The notes under the pieces were generated by a model. It had not been told where the DNA came from. It saw only the letters and a program-made list of their open reading frames with translations, and did no database searches. Below, piece after piece: positions 1-7,938 of a DNA stretch of 64,000 bases; position 1 is the first letter of the stretch; the number at the start of each line of letters is the position of its first letter. The translations under genes were made by a program, and so were the position numbers. The stretch covers positions 19,520 to 83,519 of the forward strand of contig PXRX01000028.1 in NCBI GenBank assembly GCA_003023195.1, in the 5' to 3' direction. The stretch is from Halobacteriales archaeon QS_8_69_26. Its GTDB lineage: Archaea; Halobacteriota; Halobacteria; Halobacteriales; SW-7-71-33.

Positions 1-789
1 GGAGGACGCGCCGAGGCTCATGCTGCCGACGTCGATCCGGTCGCTGTTGTCGCCGCAGTACTCGATGGCGGCCGCGATGTCGGAGAACGACCCGGAACCG
101 CGCTTGTCCAGCACCTTCAGCGCGACGAGGTCGGCGCTGTGGGAGACGCCGACGACGCCCTGGGAGTTGTCGATGGCGTCGGCGGTGCCGGCACAGTGGG
201 TGCCGTGGTCGTTGTCGTCGTCCCAGGGGTAGTTACAGCTTCCGCCCTTGCACTTGACCCAGGCCTTGCTGAGGGAGGTGTTGATGTTGCCCTGGAGGTC
301 CGGGTGGTCGCTGTCGATGCCCGTGTCGATGATGGCGATGGTCGCGCCGTTCCCGGTTTCGCCGTTGGCGTGGGCGACCTCCGAGTCGGTCCGGTCGATG
401 CCCCAGGGGAGACACTGGCTCGTGGATCCGCCGTCGTCGCCGCCACCGGGACCGCCGTCGTGCCCGTCGCGGTGGTGGAGGGCGTGCATCGAACCGTCCT
501 CCTCGACGTACCGGACGTCACGGGTCTTCTGGAGGCCCTTGATCGCCTCCTCCGAGAACTTCCCGGCGACGGCCGTCCCGACGTTGCCGAAGTCCATCGT
601 CCGCTTCACCGAGTCCGCCTTCGAGGCCGCGACGTCGGGGCTGGCGTCGGCTTCGAGGCCGACGATGACGTCCCGCCCGTCGGATCCGCCCTTGCCCATC
701 GCGCCGACTGTGACGCCGCCCGCTACGACGGCACCGCCCGCGACTTTTAGCGCACTCCGCCTGGATAGCTGGCTGTCATTGCCTGCCAT
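1..789 (-). CDS. Tat-exported subtilisin-like serine protease, partial (C-terminus beyond window)
   Basis: This is the N-terminal 263 residues of an S8-family serine protease that runs off the left edge, which is why the ORF track misses it. The start ATG (787-789) is followed by a twin-arginine signal (SRRSALKVAGG), so export in folded form is expected. An inhibitor-I9-like propeptide spans about residues 40-105. The catalytic Asp is visible in IAIIDTGIDSDHPDL (D155) and the catalytic His in DHGTHCAG (H195). The catalytic Ser lies outside the window. The family (halolysins and relatives) are extracellular proteases of haloarchaea. A related broken copy lies at 1482-1783 and a putative protease inhibitor gene lies between them on the same strand. 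A TATA-like gatttaaatc sits about 30 nt upstream, suggesting a leaderless transcript. Confidence 0.93.
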   Translation of the reverse strand, partial: MAGNDSQLSRRSALKVAGGAVVAGGVTVGAMGKGGSDGRDVIVGLEADASPDVAASKADSVKRTMDFGNVGTAVAGKFSEEAIKGLQKTRDVRYVEEDGSMHALHHRDGHDGGPGGGDDGGSTSQCLPWGIDRTDSEVAHANGETGNGATIAIIDTGIDSDHPDLQGNINTSLSKAWVKCKGGSCNYPWDDDNDHGTHCAGTADAIDNSQGVVGVSHSADLVALKVLDKRGSGSFSDIAAAIEYCGDNSDRIDVGSMSLGASS

Positions 790-814
790 GACGATCATTA
801 TCTCACTTGCTACC

Positions 815-824
815 GATTTAAATC
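815..824 (-). promoter_or_regulatory. Putative TATA box of the subtilase gene
   Basis: The AT-rich decamer gatttaaatc lies 26-35 nt upstream of the subtilase ATG in a GC-rich genome. That spacing is typical for a haloarchaeal promoter with a leaderless or nearly leaderless mRNA. This is inferred from position and composition only. Confidence 0.5.
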
Positions 825-848
825 TTTCTCTGTGAACTATTGACGCGG

Positions 849-916
849 ATCATTCAGGATTCTATAAATAATGGCCGAAATTATTCGGATGTAAAATGTT
901 ATTCTGTCTGAATGAT
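849..916. repeat. Nested inverted repeat upstream of the subtilase
   Basis: The 9-bp arms ATCATTCAG (849-857) and CTGAATGAT (908-916) are perfect inverted copies. Between them lies a second inverted pair, AATAAT and ATTATT. The block is much more AT-rich than its surroundings. It could be a regulatory hairpin, the 3' end signal of the inhibitor gene, or a relic of an insertion. No ORF is contained in it. Confidence 0.55.
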
Positions 917-1048
917 AGGACGTCGGGCGCTCCCGGGACCCACGGGAGACGATCCGTCCAGTCGTCCATTGGCCGGCGATCGGTCCGGCCCTCCACCGGC
1001 CAGCGACCGGCCGGGCGGTTCGCGGAGTCGATGGGCCGCAAGTCCGTC

Positions 1049-1381
1049 TCAGACCGAGAACGACGCCGTCGCCTCGCAGTCCGCGTTGTTCGCCGTCAGC
1101 ACCGCACGGGCCTCGTAGTCGCCCGGCGAGGGGTCGTCCCACGTCGTCTCGAACGACTCCGACGCGCCGGCCGGGAGCGTCTCGGTCGAGAGCATCTGTG
1201 CGAACATCCGGCCCTCGGCCCACTGCCAGACCGTCTCGCCGTCGGACTCGACGAAGATATCGAACGTCTGGGCGTCGCTGAACTGGAGGTCCTGGTCCTG
1301 CCCGCCCGTGTTCTCCACCGTGAAGGTGAACGTCACTGCGTCCGCCCCCACCGAAACGTCCAGGGTGCCATCGAGGGACAT
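1049..1381 (-). CDS. BsuPI-type putative proteinase inhibitor
   Basis: This 110-residue acidic protein has no signal peptide and one beta-sandwich-like domain. The stretch SDAQTFDIFVESDG, then ETVWQWAEGRMF, then ETLPAG and FETTWDD follows the pattern of the BsuPI intracellular proteinase inhibitor family, in which a Bacillus protein inhibits an intracellular subtilisin. The gene sits directly between an intact subtilase and a subtilase remnant, all on the minus strand, so an inhibitor role against the neighbouring protease is a reasonable inference. Without a signal peptide it would act in the cytoplasm, for example protecting against protease folded before Tat export. A TATA-like gttatagttc (1403-1412) lies about 26 nt upstream. 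Confidence 0.8.
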   Translation of the reverse strand: MSLDGTLDVSVGADAVTFTFTVENTGGQDQDLQFSDAQTFDIFVESDGETVWQWAEGRMFAQMLSTETLPAGASESFETTWDDPSPGDYEARAVLTANNADCEATASFSV

Positions 1382-1481
1382 GTGACAAGATAGCAGACAG
1401 GTCGTTATAGTTCTTCGTTTTCGACCGCCAGGCGGCGTCGCGGGATGGAACCGTCGAAACCGAGGCCGGCCGGGACCGGCG

Positions 1482-1783
1482 TCAGCAGTCGCCGGTGCCG
1501 TCGTCGCCCGAATTGTAGTTCAGCGCGGCCGCCGCGTCAAGTAGACCCGATCCCTGCTCGTTGCTCGACAGGCCCAGGTCCTCGGCACTTGAGTTGAGGG
1601 TGTCCCGGGCCTGGCTGTTCGAGGCACCGTCGGCCATGCGACGTACTCGATGCCCGCCGCGACGTCAGAGAACGATCCGGATCCGCGCTTGTCCAGCACC
1701 TTCACCGCGTGGAGGGTAGCGTCGGTAGAGACACCGACGACGCCCTCGGAGTTGTCGACGGCGTCCGCGATCCCCGCACAGTA
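1482..1783 (-). pseudogene. Subtilase remnant (second copy, internally deleted and frameshifted)
   Basis: Read on the minus strand, this segment begins in YCAGIADAVDNSEGVVGVS and continues through KVLDKRGSGSFSDVAAGIEYVA, closely matching the intact subtilase at 1-789. The reading frame then breaks near 1637 and jumps to a typical subtilase C-terminus (ASNSQARDTLNSSAEDLGLSS, then GSGLLDAAAALNY) ending in TGA at 1482. The N-terminus, catalytic Asp, catalytic His and the catalytic-Ser region are all missing. The ORF track entry 1520-1705 is a fragment of it. It is best read as a decayed duplicate of the neighbouring protease. Confidence 0.85.
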
Positions 1784-1901
1784 ATGATTTGTAGAATGAT
1801 TCGGCCAGGATCGCGACCGTCACCAAAAAATACCGGACGCCCGACGTGACCACCCGGCCGGGAGCAACACCGCTAAGAGGCGGCTTCCCCTACGCCGTCG
1901 C

Positions 1902-2681
1902 GTGCAGATCGTGGGGTACGAGGCCGGGACGACCACCGACTTCGACGACGGGGATCCCGCCCTCCTGGTCGCCGAGGGAGACGGCGAGCGACGGGTCCGC
2001 AGGGTCGGCCTCGACCCCGGGACCGAACTGGCCTACAGCCTGGAGGAGCGCCGGTGTGCCGGCGTCCTCGACGGCGACGACCACCGCCCCTGCGGCCGGC
2101 CCCGGGCCCCCTACTGCGAGGACCACGCCCACACCTGGGTCTGTGCGCGGTGTACCGGCACCTGTCTCAAGCCGGAGATGGACTGCCACCAGGACCACGC
2201 GGTCTACCTCGCGGCCTTCGCCCCCGACGCGTTCAAGGTCGGAGTGACGAAACTGTGGCGCCTGCGACGGCGCCTGGTGGAACAGGGTGCCGACCGCGGT
2301 GCCCACGTCCACACGGTCACGAACGGCCGGATCGCCCGCGAGATCGAGGCCGAGACCGCGACGGAGATCCCCGACCGGGTCCGCGTCCCGACGAAGGTCG
2401 AAGGGCTGGGGACCGGCCTCGACGGGGACGCCTGGGAGGCCCTGCTCGCGGAGTTCGACGTGCAGGAGCGGATCGACCCGGCGTACGACCTCCCCCTCGA
2501 CCGGCGACCGGTCGCGGACACGCTGGCGTCCGGGACCGTCCGCGGGGTGAAGGGCCGGGTCCTCCTCCTCGAACGGGGCGGCACCACCTACGCCGTCGAC
2601 ATGCGCGAACTGGTCGGCCACGAGGTCACCGACGGCGACCCGGGGCGCGACCTCCAGTCCAGCCTCGGCGCGTTCGGCTGA
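1902..2681 (+). CDS. DUF2797 family protein (zinc-ribbon plus GIY-YIG-like segment)
   Basis: This 259-residue protein starts at GTG 1902 and matches the pattern of haloarchaeal DUF2797 proteins. An N-terminal beta-rich part is followed by clustered Cys/His residues (RRCAG, RPCGR, YCEDH, VCARCTGTC, DCHQDH) that probably bind zinc. Next comes VYLAAFAPDAFKVGVTK with RLRRRLVEQGAD, which resembles the core of a GIY-YIG domain (Y, KVGVT, then Arg-rich helix). The function of the family is unknown. A nucleic-acid role is inferred from the motif resemblance. It is a single gene with its own upstream region, followed by the ATP-NAD-kinase-like gene on the same strand. Confidence 0.8.
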   Translation: MQIVGYEAGTTTDFDDGDPALLVAEGDGERRVRRVGLDPGTELAYSLEERRCAGVLDGDDHRPCGRPRAPYCEDHAHTWVCARCTGTCLKPEMDCHQDHAVYLAAFAPDAFKVGVTKLWRLRRRLVEQGADRGAHVHTVTNGRIAREIEAETATEIPDRVRVPTKVEGLGTGLDGDAWEALLAEFDVQERIDPAYDLPLDRRPVADTLASGTVRGVKGRVLLLERGGTTYAVDMRELVGHEVTDGDPGRDLQSSLGAFG

Positions 2682-2807
2682 GGACCCGGCCACGGACCAG
2701 TCCGGATCCGCCCGAAGCCGACCGAACTCGCCCGACCAGCAGTGGATCCTCCGACGATCCCGCCGCGACCCGCGCGGTTTTTCCGCCCGCCGACCAACCG
2801 TAGATCG

Positions 2808-3884
2808 ATGCGCGTGGGCGTAGTCGTGAACCCGATCGCGGGCATGGGCGGGCGCGTGGGACTGAAGGGGACCGACGGGAAGGCCGACCGGGCCCGCGAG
2901 CTCGGCGCGACCCCCCGGGCGCCCGACCGGGCCGGGGAGGCCCTGGCCGTCCTGCACGACCGCGCACCCGAAACGACGGTGCTGGCCGCGGGGGGCGTGA
3001 TGGGCGCGGACGCGGCACGGGCCGCCGGCTTCGACCCCGAGGTCGTCACCGAGGGTGGCGAGGATCCCCTCGGGACGACGGCCGAGGACACCCGGCGGGC
3101 GGTCCGGGCCTTCCTCGACCGCGGCGTCGACCTGGTGCTGTTCGCCGGGGGTGACGGCACCGCCGTCGACGTCGCGGAGGTCCTGTCCGACCGACACGCC
3201 GTCGACGAGGTGCCGATGCTGGGGATCCCCGCCGGCGTGAAGGTCTACTCGGGCGTCTTCGGCACCACCCCGCGGGACGCCGGGCGGGTCGCCGCGGCCT
3301 TCGACCGGACGGCCGAACGGGAGGTCAACGACATCGACGAGGACGCCTTCCGCGGCGGGGAGGTCGAGACCGAACTGAAGGCTGTCGTCCGCGTCCCGGT
3401 CGCCGACGGCGTCCAGTCCTCGAAGCAACTCGGCGGCGGAAGCGTCGAGTCGCTGGCGGCCGGGGTGGCCGCCGACGCCGACCCGGGCGTGACCTACGTC
3501 CTCGGCCCCGGCAGCACGCTGGGGACGATAAAGCGCGAACTCGGCTTCGAGGGGTCGCCCCTGGGCGTCGACGTCTGGCGCGACGGCGCGGTCCTCGTCC
3601 GGGACGCCCGCGAGTCCGAGATCCTCGACGCCCTCGGCGAGGACAACGTCGTCGTCGTCTCCCCCATCGGCGGCCAGGGGTTCGTTTTCGGCCGGGGCAA
3701 CCAGCAGATCTCGCCGGACGTGATCCGCCGCTCGTCGGTCGAGGTGGTCGCCTCCCGGGAGAAACTCGACGACACCGGCGTCCTGCGGGTCGACACCGGG
3801 GATCCGGACCTCGACGACGAGTTGCGGGGGTGGCGGAAGGTCCGCGTCGGCCGGTTCGAGCGCCGGTTGATGAAGGTGGTGTAG
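2808..3884 (+). CDS. ATP-NAD kinase family protein (AcoX/COG3199-like)
   Basis: This 358-residue protein belongs to the ATP-NAD kinase / diacylglycerol kinase-like superfamily. The start ATG 2808 is chosen because MRVGVVVNPIAGMGG, the usual first strand and glycine loop, begins there. The upstream in-frame codons of the longer ORF are not conserved-looking. The nucleotide-binding GGDGT motif lies in LFAGGDGTAVDV and a PAGVKVYSGVF segment follows. A second glycine-rich SPIGGQGFVFGRGNQQ stretch is typical of the COG3199 subgroup. The likely activity is phosphorylation of NAD or a related substrate, but the exact substrate cannot be read from sequence. Confidence 0.8.
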   Translation: MRVGVVVNPIAGMGGRVGLKGTDGKADRARELGATPRAPDRAGEALAVLHDRAPETTVLAAGGVMGADAARAAGFDPEVVTEGGEDPLGTTAEDTRRAVRAFLDRGVDLVLFAGGDGTAVDVAEVLSDRHAVDEVPMLGIPAGVKVYSGVFGTTPRDAGRVAAAFDRTAEREVNDIDEDAFRGGEVETELKAVVRVPVADGVQSSKQLGGGSVESLAAGVAADADPGVTYVLGPGSTLGTIKRELGFEGSPLGVDVWRDGAVLVRDARESEILDALGEDNVVVVSPIGGQGFVFGRGNQQISPDVIRRSSVEVVASREKLDDTGVLRVDTGDPDLDDELRGWRKVRVGRFERRLMKVV

Positions 3885-3962
3885 GCCGGACACCGGTACC
3901 GGTGAGACGGGGGCGGCCTCGTGGACTGGACACCCTCTGGTAGGATCCCGACTCGCATCGAA

Positions 3963-4010
3963 CCCCCCGCACGATCCCGGCACGCACCCCCCGCACGATC
4001 CCGGCACGCA
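3963..4010. repeat. 24-bp tandem repeat, two perfect copies
   Basis: The unit ccccccgcacgatcccggca plus cgca occurs twice head to tail (3963-3986 and 3987-4010). A truncated third copy (ccgcacgatccc) follows at about 4020. The repeat lies in the 190-bp gap upstream of the AbrB antitoxin gene. It has no spacer structure and is not a CRISPR. Confidence 0.85.
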
Positions 4011-4074
4011 CCATTCTTTCCGCACGATCCCAAACCACACAATCGTTATCGCTTTCGAGGAAGTACGGCCCGGT

Positions 4075-4359
4075 ATGGCGGCGGAAGACAACGAGACGAC
4101 GGTCGAGGAAGGGTACTCGGTTACCGTACCCGCCGACGTCCGCGAGCGGGTCGACCTCGAACCGGGGGACAGGCTCCGGTGGGAAGTCACCGAGGACGGT
4201 CGCCTCGTCGCCGAGGTCGTTCGCGAACGCTACGGCGCCGCCGGGGACCTCGAACCGATCGACGTCGGCGAGACCGACGCCGTGGAGGTCACCGACGGGT
4301 ACGAGTGGTTCTGGTGCCCGAGGCGGTCGTCGACTCGAACGTGCTGTTCGCGACCGTAG
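4075..4359 (+). CDS. AbrB/MazE-type antitoxin
   Basis: This 94-residue protein carries a SpoVT/AbrB swapped-hairpin DNA-binding domain near its N-terminus (YSVTVPADVRERVDLEPGDRLRW). Such proteins act as antitoxins that bind a PIN toxin and repress their own operon. The C-terminus (WFWCPRRSSTRTCC) reads through the overlapping start of the downstream PIN gene and looks non-conserved. The partner toxin at 4305-4747 is frameshifted, so this antitoxin may be orphaned. Its promoter region contains the 24-bp tandem repeats. Confidence 0.8.
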   Translation: MAAEDNETTVEEGYSVTVPADVRERVDLEPGDRLRWEVTEDGRLVAEVVRERYGAAGDLEPIDVGETDAVEVTDGYEWFWCPRRSSTRTCCSRP

Positions 4360-4747
4360 CCGCCGGGACCAGTACCACGACCGGGCGGTCGACATCGTCG
4401 AGGCCATGGATCGGGGGGACCTCCCGCGCGGAGCGGTCACCAACTACGCGCTCCCGGAGGTACTCAACCCGATCCTGAAACGTGCAGGACACGACCACGC
4501 ACTGGAGACTCTGGAGTTCATCGCCGAGAACCGGGGATTCCGGCTCAGACACCTCGAAGCCGAGGACCTGAACCGCGGGCGAGCTCTCTTCCAGCGTCGC
4601 GCAGGCGTCGAGATTACCGACGCGATCACCGTGGCGTACAGGCGCCGGGTGGGACGGGAATACGTCTACAGCTTCGACGACGACTTCGACAGGTTCGACG
4701 GCGTCACGCGGTTCGACACTCCCGAGAACCCGTTCGAACCCGAGTGA
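4305..4747 (+). pseudogene. PIN-domain toxin, disrupted by a one-base frameshift
   Basis: The PIN domain begins in one frame (GTG 4305 or 4314) with VPEAVVDSNVLFATVAA, which contains the first catalytic Asp. It then continues in a different frame as RDQYHDRAVDIVEAMDRGDL through to the C-terminal part ending at 4747 (ITDAITVAYRRR, YVYSFDDDFDRFDGV). The break is at about 4359-4366, in gccgccggg, and is explained by loss of one C from gccgcccggg. PIN toxins are RNases paired with AbrB antitoxins. The overlap with the upstream antitoxin is normal for such pairs. The toxin is probably inactive unless the shift is a sequencing error or is bypassed. Confidence 0.8.
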
Positions 4748-4854
4748 AAGTTCCCCGGTCTCCAGACGGACTCCTCGATACTCCGATCCGCGCCGAGAGG
4801 GCCGTATAATGTCACCGCCTCGCATATAATGATCCCATGGTCAAGGTTAAGGTC

Positions 4855-4868
4855 CCTAGTGGACTAGG
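4855..4868. promoter_or_regulatory. Perfect CTAG-containing palindrome at the start of the PhoU-like gene
   Basis: The sequence CCTAGTGGACTAGG is a perfect inverted repeat (6-bp arms, GG centre) ending 6 nt before the ATG at 4875. Two AT-rich hexamer copies (tataat at about 4805 and 4825) lie upstream and could be TATA elements. Because the encoded protein has an AbrB DNA-binding domain, the palindrome is a candidate autoregulatory operator. This is inference from position and symmetry. Confidence 0.5.
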
Positions 4869-4874
4869 CCGACC

Positions 4875-5897
4875 ATGGAAACCCGTAAGGTGCAACGGCT
4901 CGGCCCCTCCACGCTGGCGATGACGCTGCCGGCGGAGTGGGCCTCCGAACACGACGTGGAGAAGGGCGACGAGGTGTCGCTCCGTACCGGCGGCAAGGGG
5001 ACCCTGACGGTGCTGTCGGAGTCGGCCGCCGCCGAGGAGAGCGAGGCGGTCGTCGACGCGTCCGGCCTGGACGCCGACGCCGTCGAACGGGCGCTGGTGG
5101 CCCAGTACGTCCTGGGACGGCGGGTGATCCGGGTCGAGGCCTCCGAGGCCCTGACCAGCGAGCACATCAACGCCGTCTACAGCGCGGAGGAACAGTTGAT
5201 GGGGCTGGGCGTCATCGAGGAGACGCCCGATTCCATCGCGATCCGGTGTTCGGTCGACCCCGAAGACTTCACCCTGGACAACCTGCTCGAACGCCTGGAG
5301 AACACGGGGTCGACGATGCGGGGCGAGGCCATCAAGGCCCTGGCCCACGAGAGCCCGGACCTGGCAGAGCGGGCGCTGAACCGCGAGCGCCAGGCCAACA
5401 AGATATTCGTGTTGCTGTTGCGCCTCATCTTCACGGCCTACCAGAACCCCACGCTCGCGCGGGCGGTCGGCCTGGACGACGGCTTCCCGCTGATCGGCTA
5501 CCGGTCGATCGCCAAGAACCTCGAACTCACGGCCGACAACGCCGAGGACATCGCCGAAATCGCCCTGGAGTCCGACGGCCTCCCGGTCGACGGGGGGACG
5601 CTCCGCCGGATCCGGGAACTGACCGACCAGGTCGACGGGGTGACCGAACTGGCCGTCGCCGCGGCCGTCGACCGGGACTACGACGCCTACCTCGAGGTCC
5701 GCGAACAGTTCCGCGAACTCGGCGCGTTCGAGCGCGAGATACTGGACGACCTGCCGGAGATGGACAACGAGGACCTCCTGGAGGTCCGCGAGGTGCTCGT
5801 CAGTCTCCAGCAGACCGCACAGTACGCGATGCGCAACGCCGAGATCGCGGCCAACCTCTCGCTCAACCAGGAGAGCGACCACATCACCATCGACTAG
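4875..5897 (+). CDS. phoU: AbrB-PhoU fusion phosphate-uptake regulator
   Basis: This 340-residue protein has an N-terminal SpoVT/AbrB-type domain (RKVQRLGPSTLAMTLPAEWA, about residues 1-45). Two PhoU-like helical-bundle domains follow, from about residues 110-200 and 225-330 (RMEN-type helices such as RSIAKNLELTADNAEDIAEIAL and QTAQYAMRNAEIAANLSL). Archaeal proteins of this architecture are annotated as phosphate uptake regulators that act near Pst transporters and phosphate-responsive promoters. No pst genes are in the window, so this is a stand-alone copy. The palindrome at 4855-4868 may be its own operator. Confidence 0.85.
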   Translation: METRKVQRLGPSTLAMTLPAEWASEHDVEKGDEVSLRTGGKGTLTVLSESAAAEESEAVVDASGLDADAVERALVAQYVLGRRVIRVEASEALTSEHINAVYSAEEQLMGLGVIEETPDSIAIRCSVDPEDFTLDNLLERLENTGSTMRGEAIKALAHESPDLAERALNRERQANKIFVLLLRLIFTAYQNPTLARAVGLDDGFPLIGYRSIAKNLELTADNAEDIAEIALESDGLPVDGGTLRRIRELTDQVDGVTELAVAAAVDRDYDAYLEVREQFRELGAFEREILDDLPEMDNEDLLEVREVLVSLQQTAQYAMRNAEIAANLSLNQESDHITID

Positions 5898-6127
5898 GGC
5901 CGCTCCCCGGCCGACGCCCCCTCACGCACCCGTGGCGCGGATCGAGACTGAACGTGGAGGGTTCGAACCGCCGCGACCGGAGGGGCAGTCCCGGGGTTTA
6001 AGACCGATCCCGCGACCAGTCCGGCCCATGGCCGGCACGGGGTGCGACCGCAGGACCGCGGCAGGATCGATCCGGAGGGAGAACGCTTAAGCGGCGGTCA
6101 ACCATGGATAGGATCACGACCGCAACA

Positions 6128-7576
6128 ATGGGCGACATCGAGGACGTCTACGAGGACCTCGACACGGACGTGCCACTGGAGGAGTTCCGGACGGCCGTCG
6201 AGGAGAAGGTCGAGCAGATGGGCGGGTTGGCCGACGAGGAGACGGCCGCGATGCTGGTCGCCCACGAACTCGACGACGGCGAGGTCGAGGGGGTGGCCGA
6301 CGTCGAGGCCGGGATGGAGGACGTCGGGTTCACCGCGAAGGTGATAGACGTCGACGAGGTCCGGGAGTTCGAACGCGACGACGGGAGCGAGGGCCGGGTC
6401 CTCAACGCCGAGGTGGCCGACGAGACCGGGACCATCCGGATCGCCATGTGGGACAAGATGGCCGAACAGGCCGCCGACGAACTGGAGGCGGGCGACACCC
6501 TCCGGATCGCCGGCCGGGCGAACGAGGGGTACCGCGGCGTCGAGGTCAACGTCGACGACGTCCAACCCGCCGACGAGGACCTGGACGTGCAGGTCGGCGA
6601 CACCCACCGGGTCGAGGACCTGGCGCTCGGGATGTCCGGCGTCAACGTCCGGGGGACCGTCCTCGACGCCGAGTCGGTCCGCACCTTCGACCGCGACGAC
6701 GGGAGCGAGGGTCGGGTCGCGAACCTCACCATCGGCGACCCCACCGGCCGGGTGCGGGTCACCCTCTGGGACGACCGCGCCGACCGCGTCGAGGACGTCG
6801 ACCCCGGCGATTCGGTGGAGGTCGTCGACGGTTACGTCCGTGAACGGGACGGCGACCTGGAGGTCCACGTCAACGACCGCAGTTCCGTCGCCGAGATAGA
6901 CGAGGACATCGAGTACGAACCCGAGACCACGCCCATCGGCGACGTCGAGATCGGTCGGACCGTCGACATCGCGGGCGTGGTCCGGTCGGCCGACCCGAAG
7001 CGGACCTTCGACCGCGACGACGGGAGCGAGGGCCAGGTCCGCAACGTCCGCGTCCAGGACGACTCGGGCGACATCCGGGTCGCGCTCTGGGGCGACAAGG
7101 CCGACCTCGACGTGGGACCGGGCGACCGCGTGGCCCTCGGGGACGTCGAGATCCAGGACGGCTGGCAGGACGACCTGGAGGCCTCCGCGAACTGGCAGTC
7201 GACCGTCACGGTCCTGGGCGAACACGAACCCGAGGTCGACGCGGGCGGCACCGACGCCGACGCCGGCCTCTCGGCGTTCGCCGACGACGGCGAGGACGAC
7301 GGATCCACCACCGACTCCGGTACGACTGGCGGCGACCCCTCCACGACCACGGGGGGATCGGCCGGCGGTGCCGGCGTCGTCCAGGAGGCCGACCCCGACG
7401 AGGGCGAATCCGTCGAGTTCACCGGGACCGTCGTCCAGGCCGGGGATCCGGTGGTGCTCGACGACGGCGAACGCACCGTGAGCGTCGAGACGACCGAGGA
7501 CGTCCGCCTGGGCCAGGAGGTCACCGTCCGCGGGGAGATGCGGGACGGCCGGGTGGACGCCGACCAAATATTCTGA
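6128..7576 (+). CDS. rpa2: RPA-type single-stranded DNA-binding protein (Rpa2-like)
   Basis: This 482-residue acidic protein has at least three consecutive OB folds. Each is marked by a repeated strand pattern: DDGSEGRVLNAEVADETGTIRIAMW, DDGSEGRVANLTIGDPTG and DDGSEGQVRNVRVQDDSG. A Ser/Thr/Gly/Asp-rich linker (about residues 380-420) leads to a small C-terminal domain. There is no zinc finger, as in the essential haloarchaeal Rpa2 rather than Rpa1/Rpa3. ATG 6128 is chosen because MGDIEDVYEDL begins the conserved part and a gcttaagc promoter-like element lies 37 nt upstream. It binds ssDNA in replication and repair. The histone and deacetylase genes downstream match the known haloarchaeal neighbourhood. 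Confidence 0.9.
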   Translation: MGDIEDVYEDLDTDVPLEEFRTAVEEKVEQMGGLADEETAAMLVAHELDDGEVEGVADVEAGMEDVGFTAKVIDVDEVREFERDDGSEGRVLNAEVADETGTIRIAMWDKMAEQAADELEAGDTLRIAGRANEGYRGVEVNVDDVQPADEDLDVQVGDTHRVEDLALGMSGVNVRGTVLDAESVRTFDRDDGSEGRVANLTIGDPTGRVRVTLWDDRADRVEDVDPGDSVEVVDGYVRERDGDLEVHVNDRSSVAEIDEDIEYEPETTPIGDVEIGRTVDIAGVVRSADPKRTFDRDDGSEGQVRNVRVQDDSGDIRVALWGDKADLDVGPGDRVALGDVEIQDGWQDDLEASANWQSTVTVLGEHEPEVDAGGTDADAGLSAFADDGEDDGSTTDSGTTGGDPSTTTGGSAGGAGVVQEADPDEGESVEFTGTVVQAGDPVVLDDGERTVSVETTEDVRLGQEVTVRGEMRDGRVDADQIF

Positions 7577-7600
7577 CCCACCTTTTTTCGGCTCGGGTTT
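7577..7600 (+). terminator. T-tract terminator after rpa2
   Basis: Six consecutive T residues (7583-7588) lie 7 nt past the rpa2 stop codon. Oligo-T tracts are the standard archaeal termination signal and no coding sequence overlaps this one. Confidence 0.55.
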
Positions 7601-7938
7601 CCTCGGCCGCTCGCTACCGCTCGCGGCCTGCGGGAACCCTCACCGAAAAAATCTGGACCGAAAAAGGCCGCGACCTCGCTCCGCTCGGTCGCGGTGAACC
7701 GCTCGCTTCGCTCGCGGACGCCACCCCACACAGCACCGGGAGCACGCGGATCGACCGTTCCTGACCTGCCCGCGAGTCCCCGGGACAGCTACGGGTGGAC
7801 CGCGATCCGGGGGGAGTGCGACGGACACGGAGTGACCGGACGGCTCCGTCGAACCCCGTTCTTCGGCCGTCCGAACCGATCAAACCTCCGTCACTACACG
7901 TCAGAGTTAAGAACGGATCCGGGTTTAGGATCGGATCC
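7601..7938. other. Intergenic region with stacked hairpins between rpa2 and the PAP2 gene
   Basis: This non-coding stretch of about 340 bp has several inverted repeats of the haloarchaeal ctcgcttcgctcg type. The clearest is ccgcgacc (7668-7675) paired with ggtcgcgg (7687-7694), directly followed by a ccgctcgcttcgctcgcgg hairpin. An AT-containing stretch (cgtcagagttaagaacgg, about 7899-7916) upstream of GTG 7939 may hold the promoter of the next gene. The ORF track entries here are shadows. Confidence 0.5.

Noticed and set aside
1890-4190. 766-aa ORF on the minus strand
   Set aside because: It is antisense to the DUF2797 and ATP-NAD-kinase-like genes. Its Arg/Gly/Pro-rich sequence is typical of shadow frames in GC-rich DNA.
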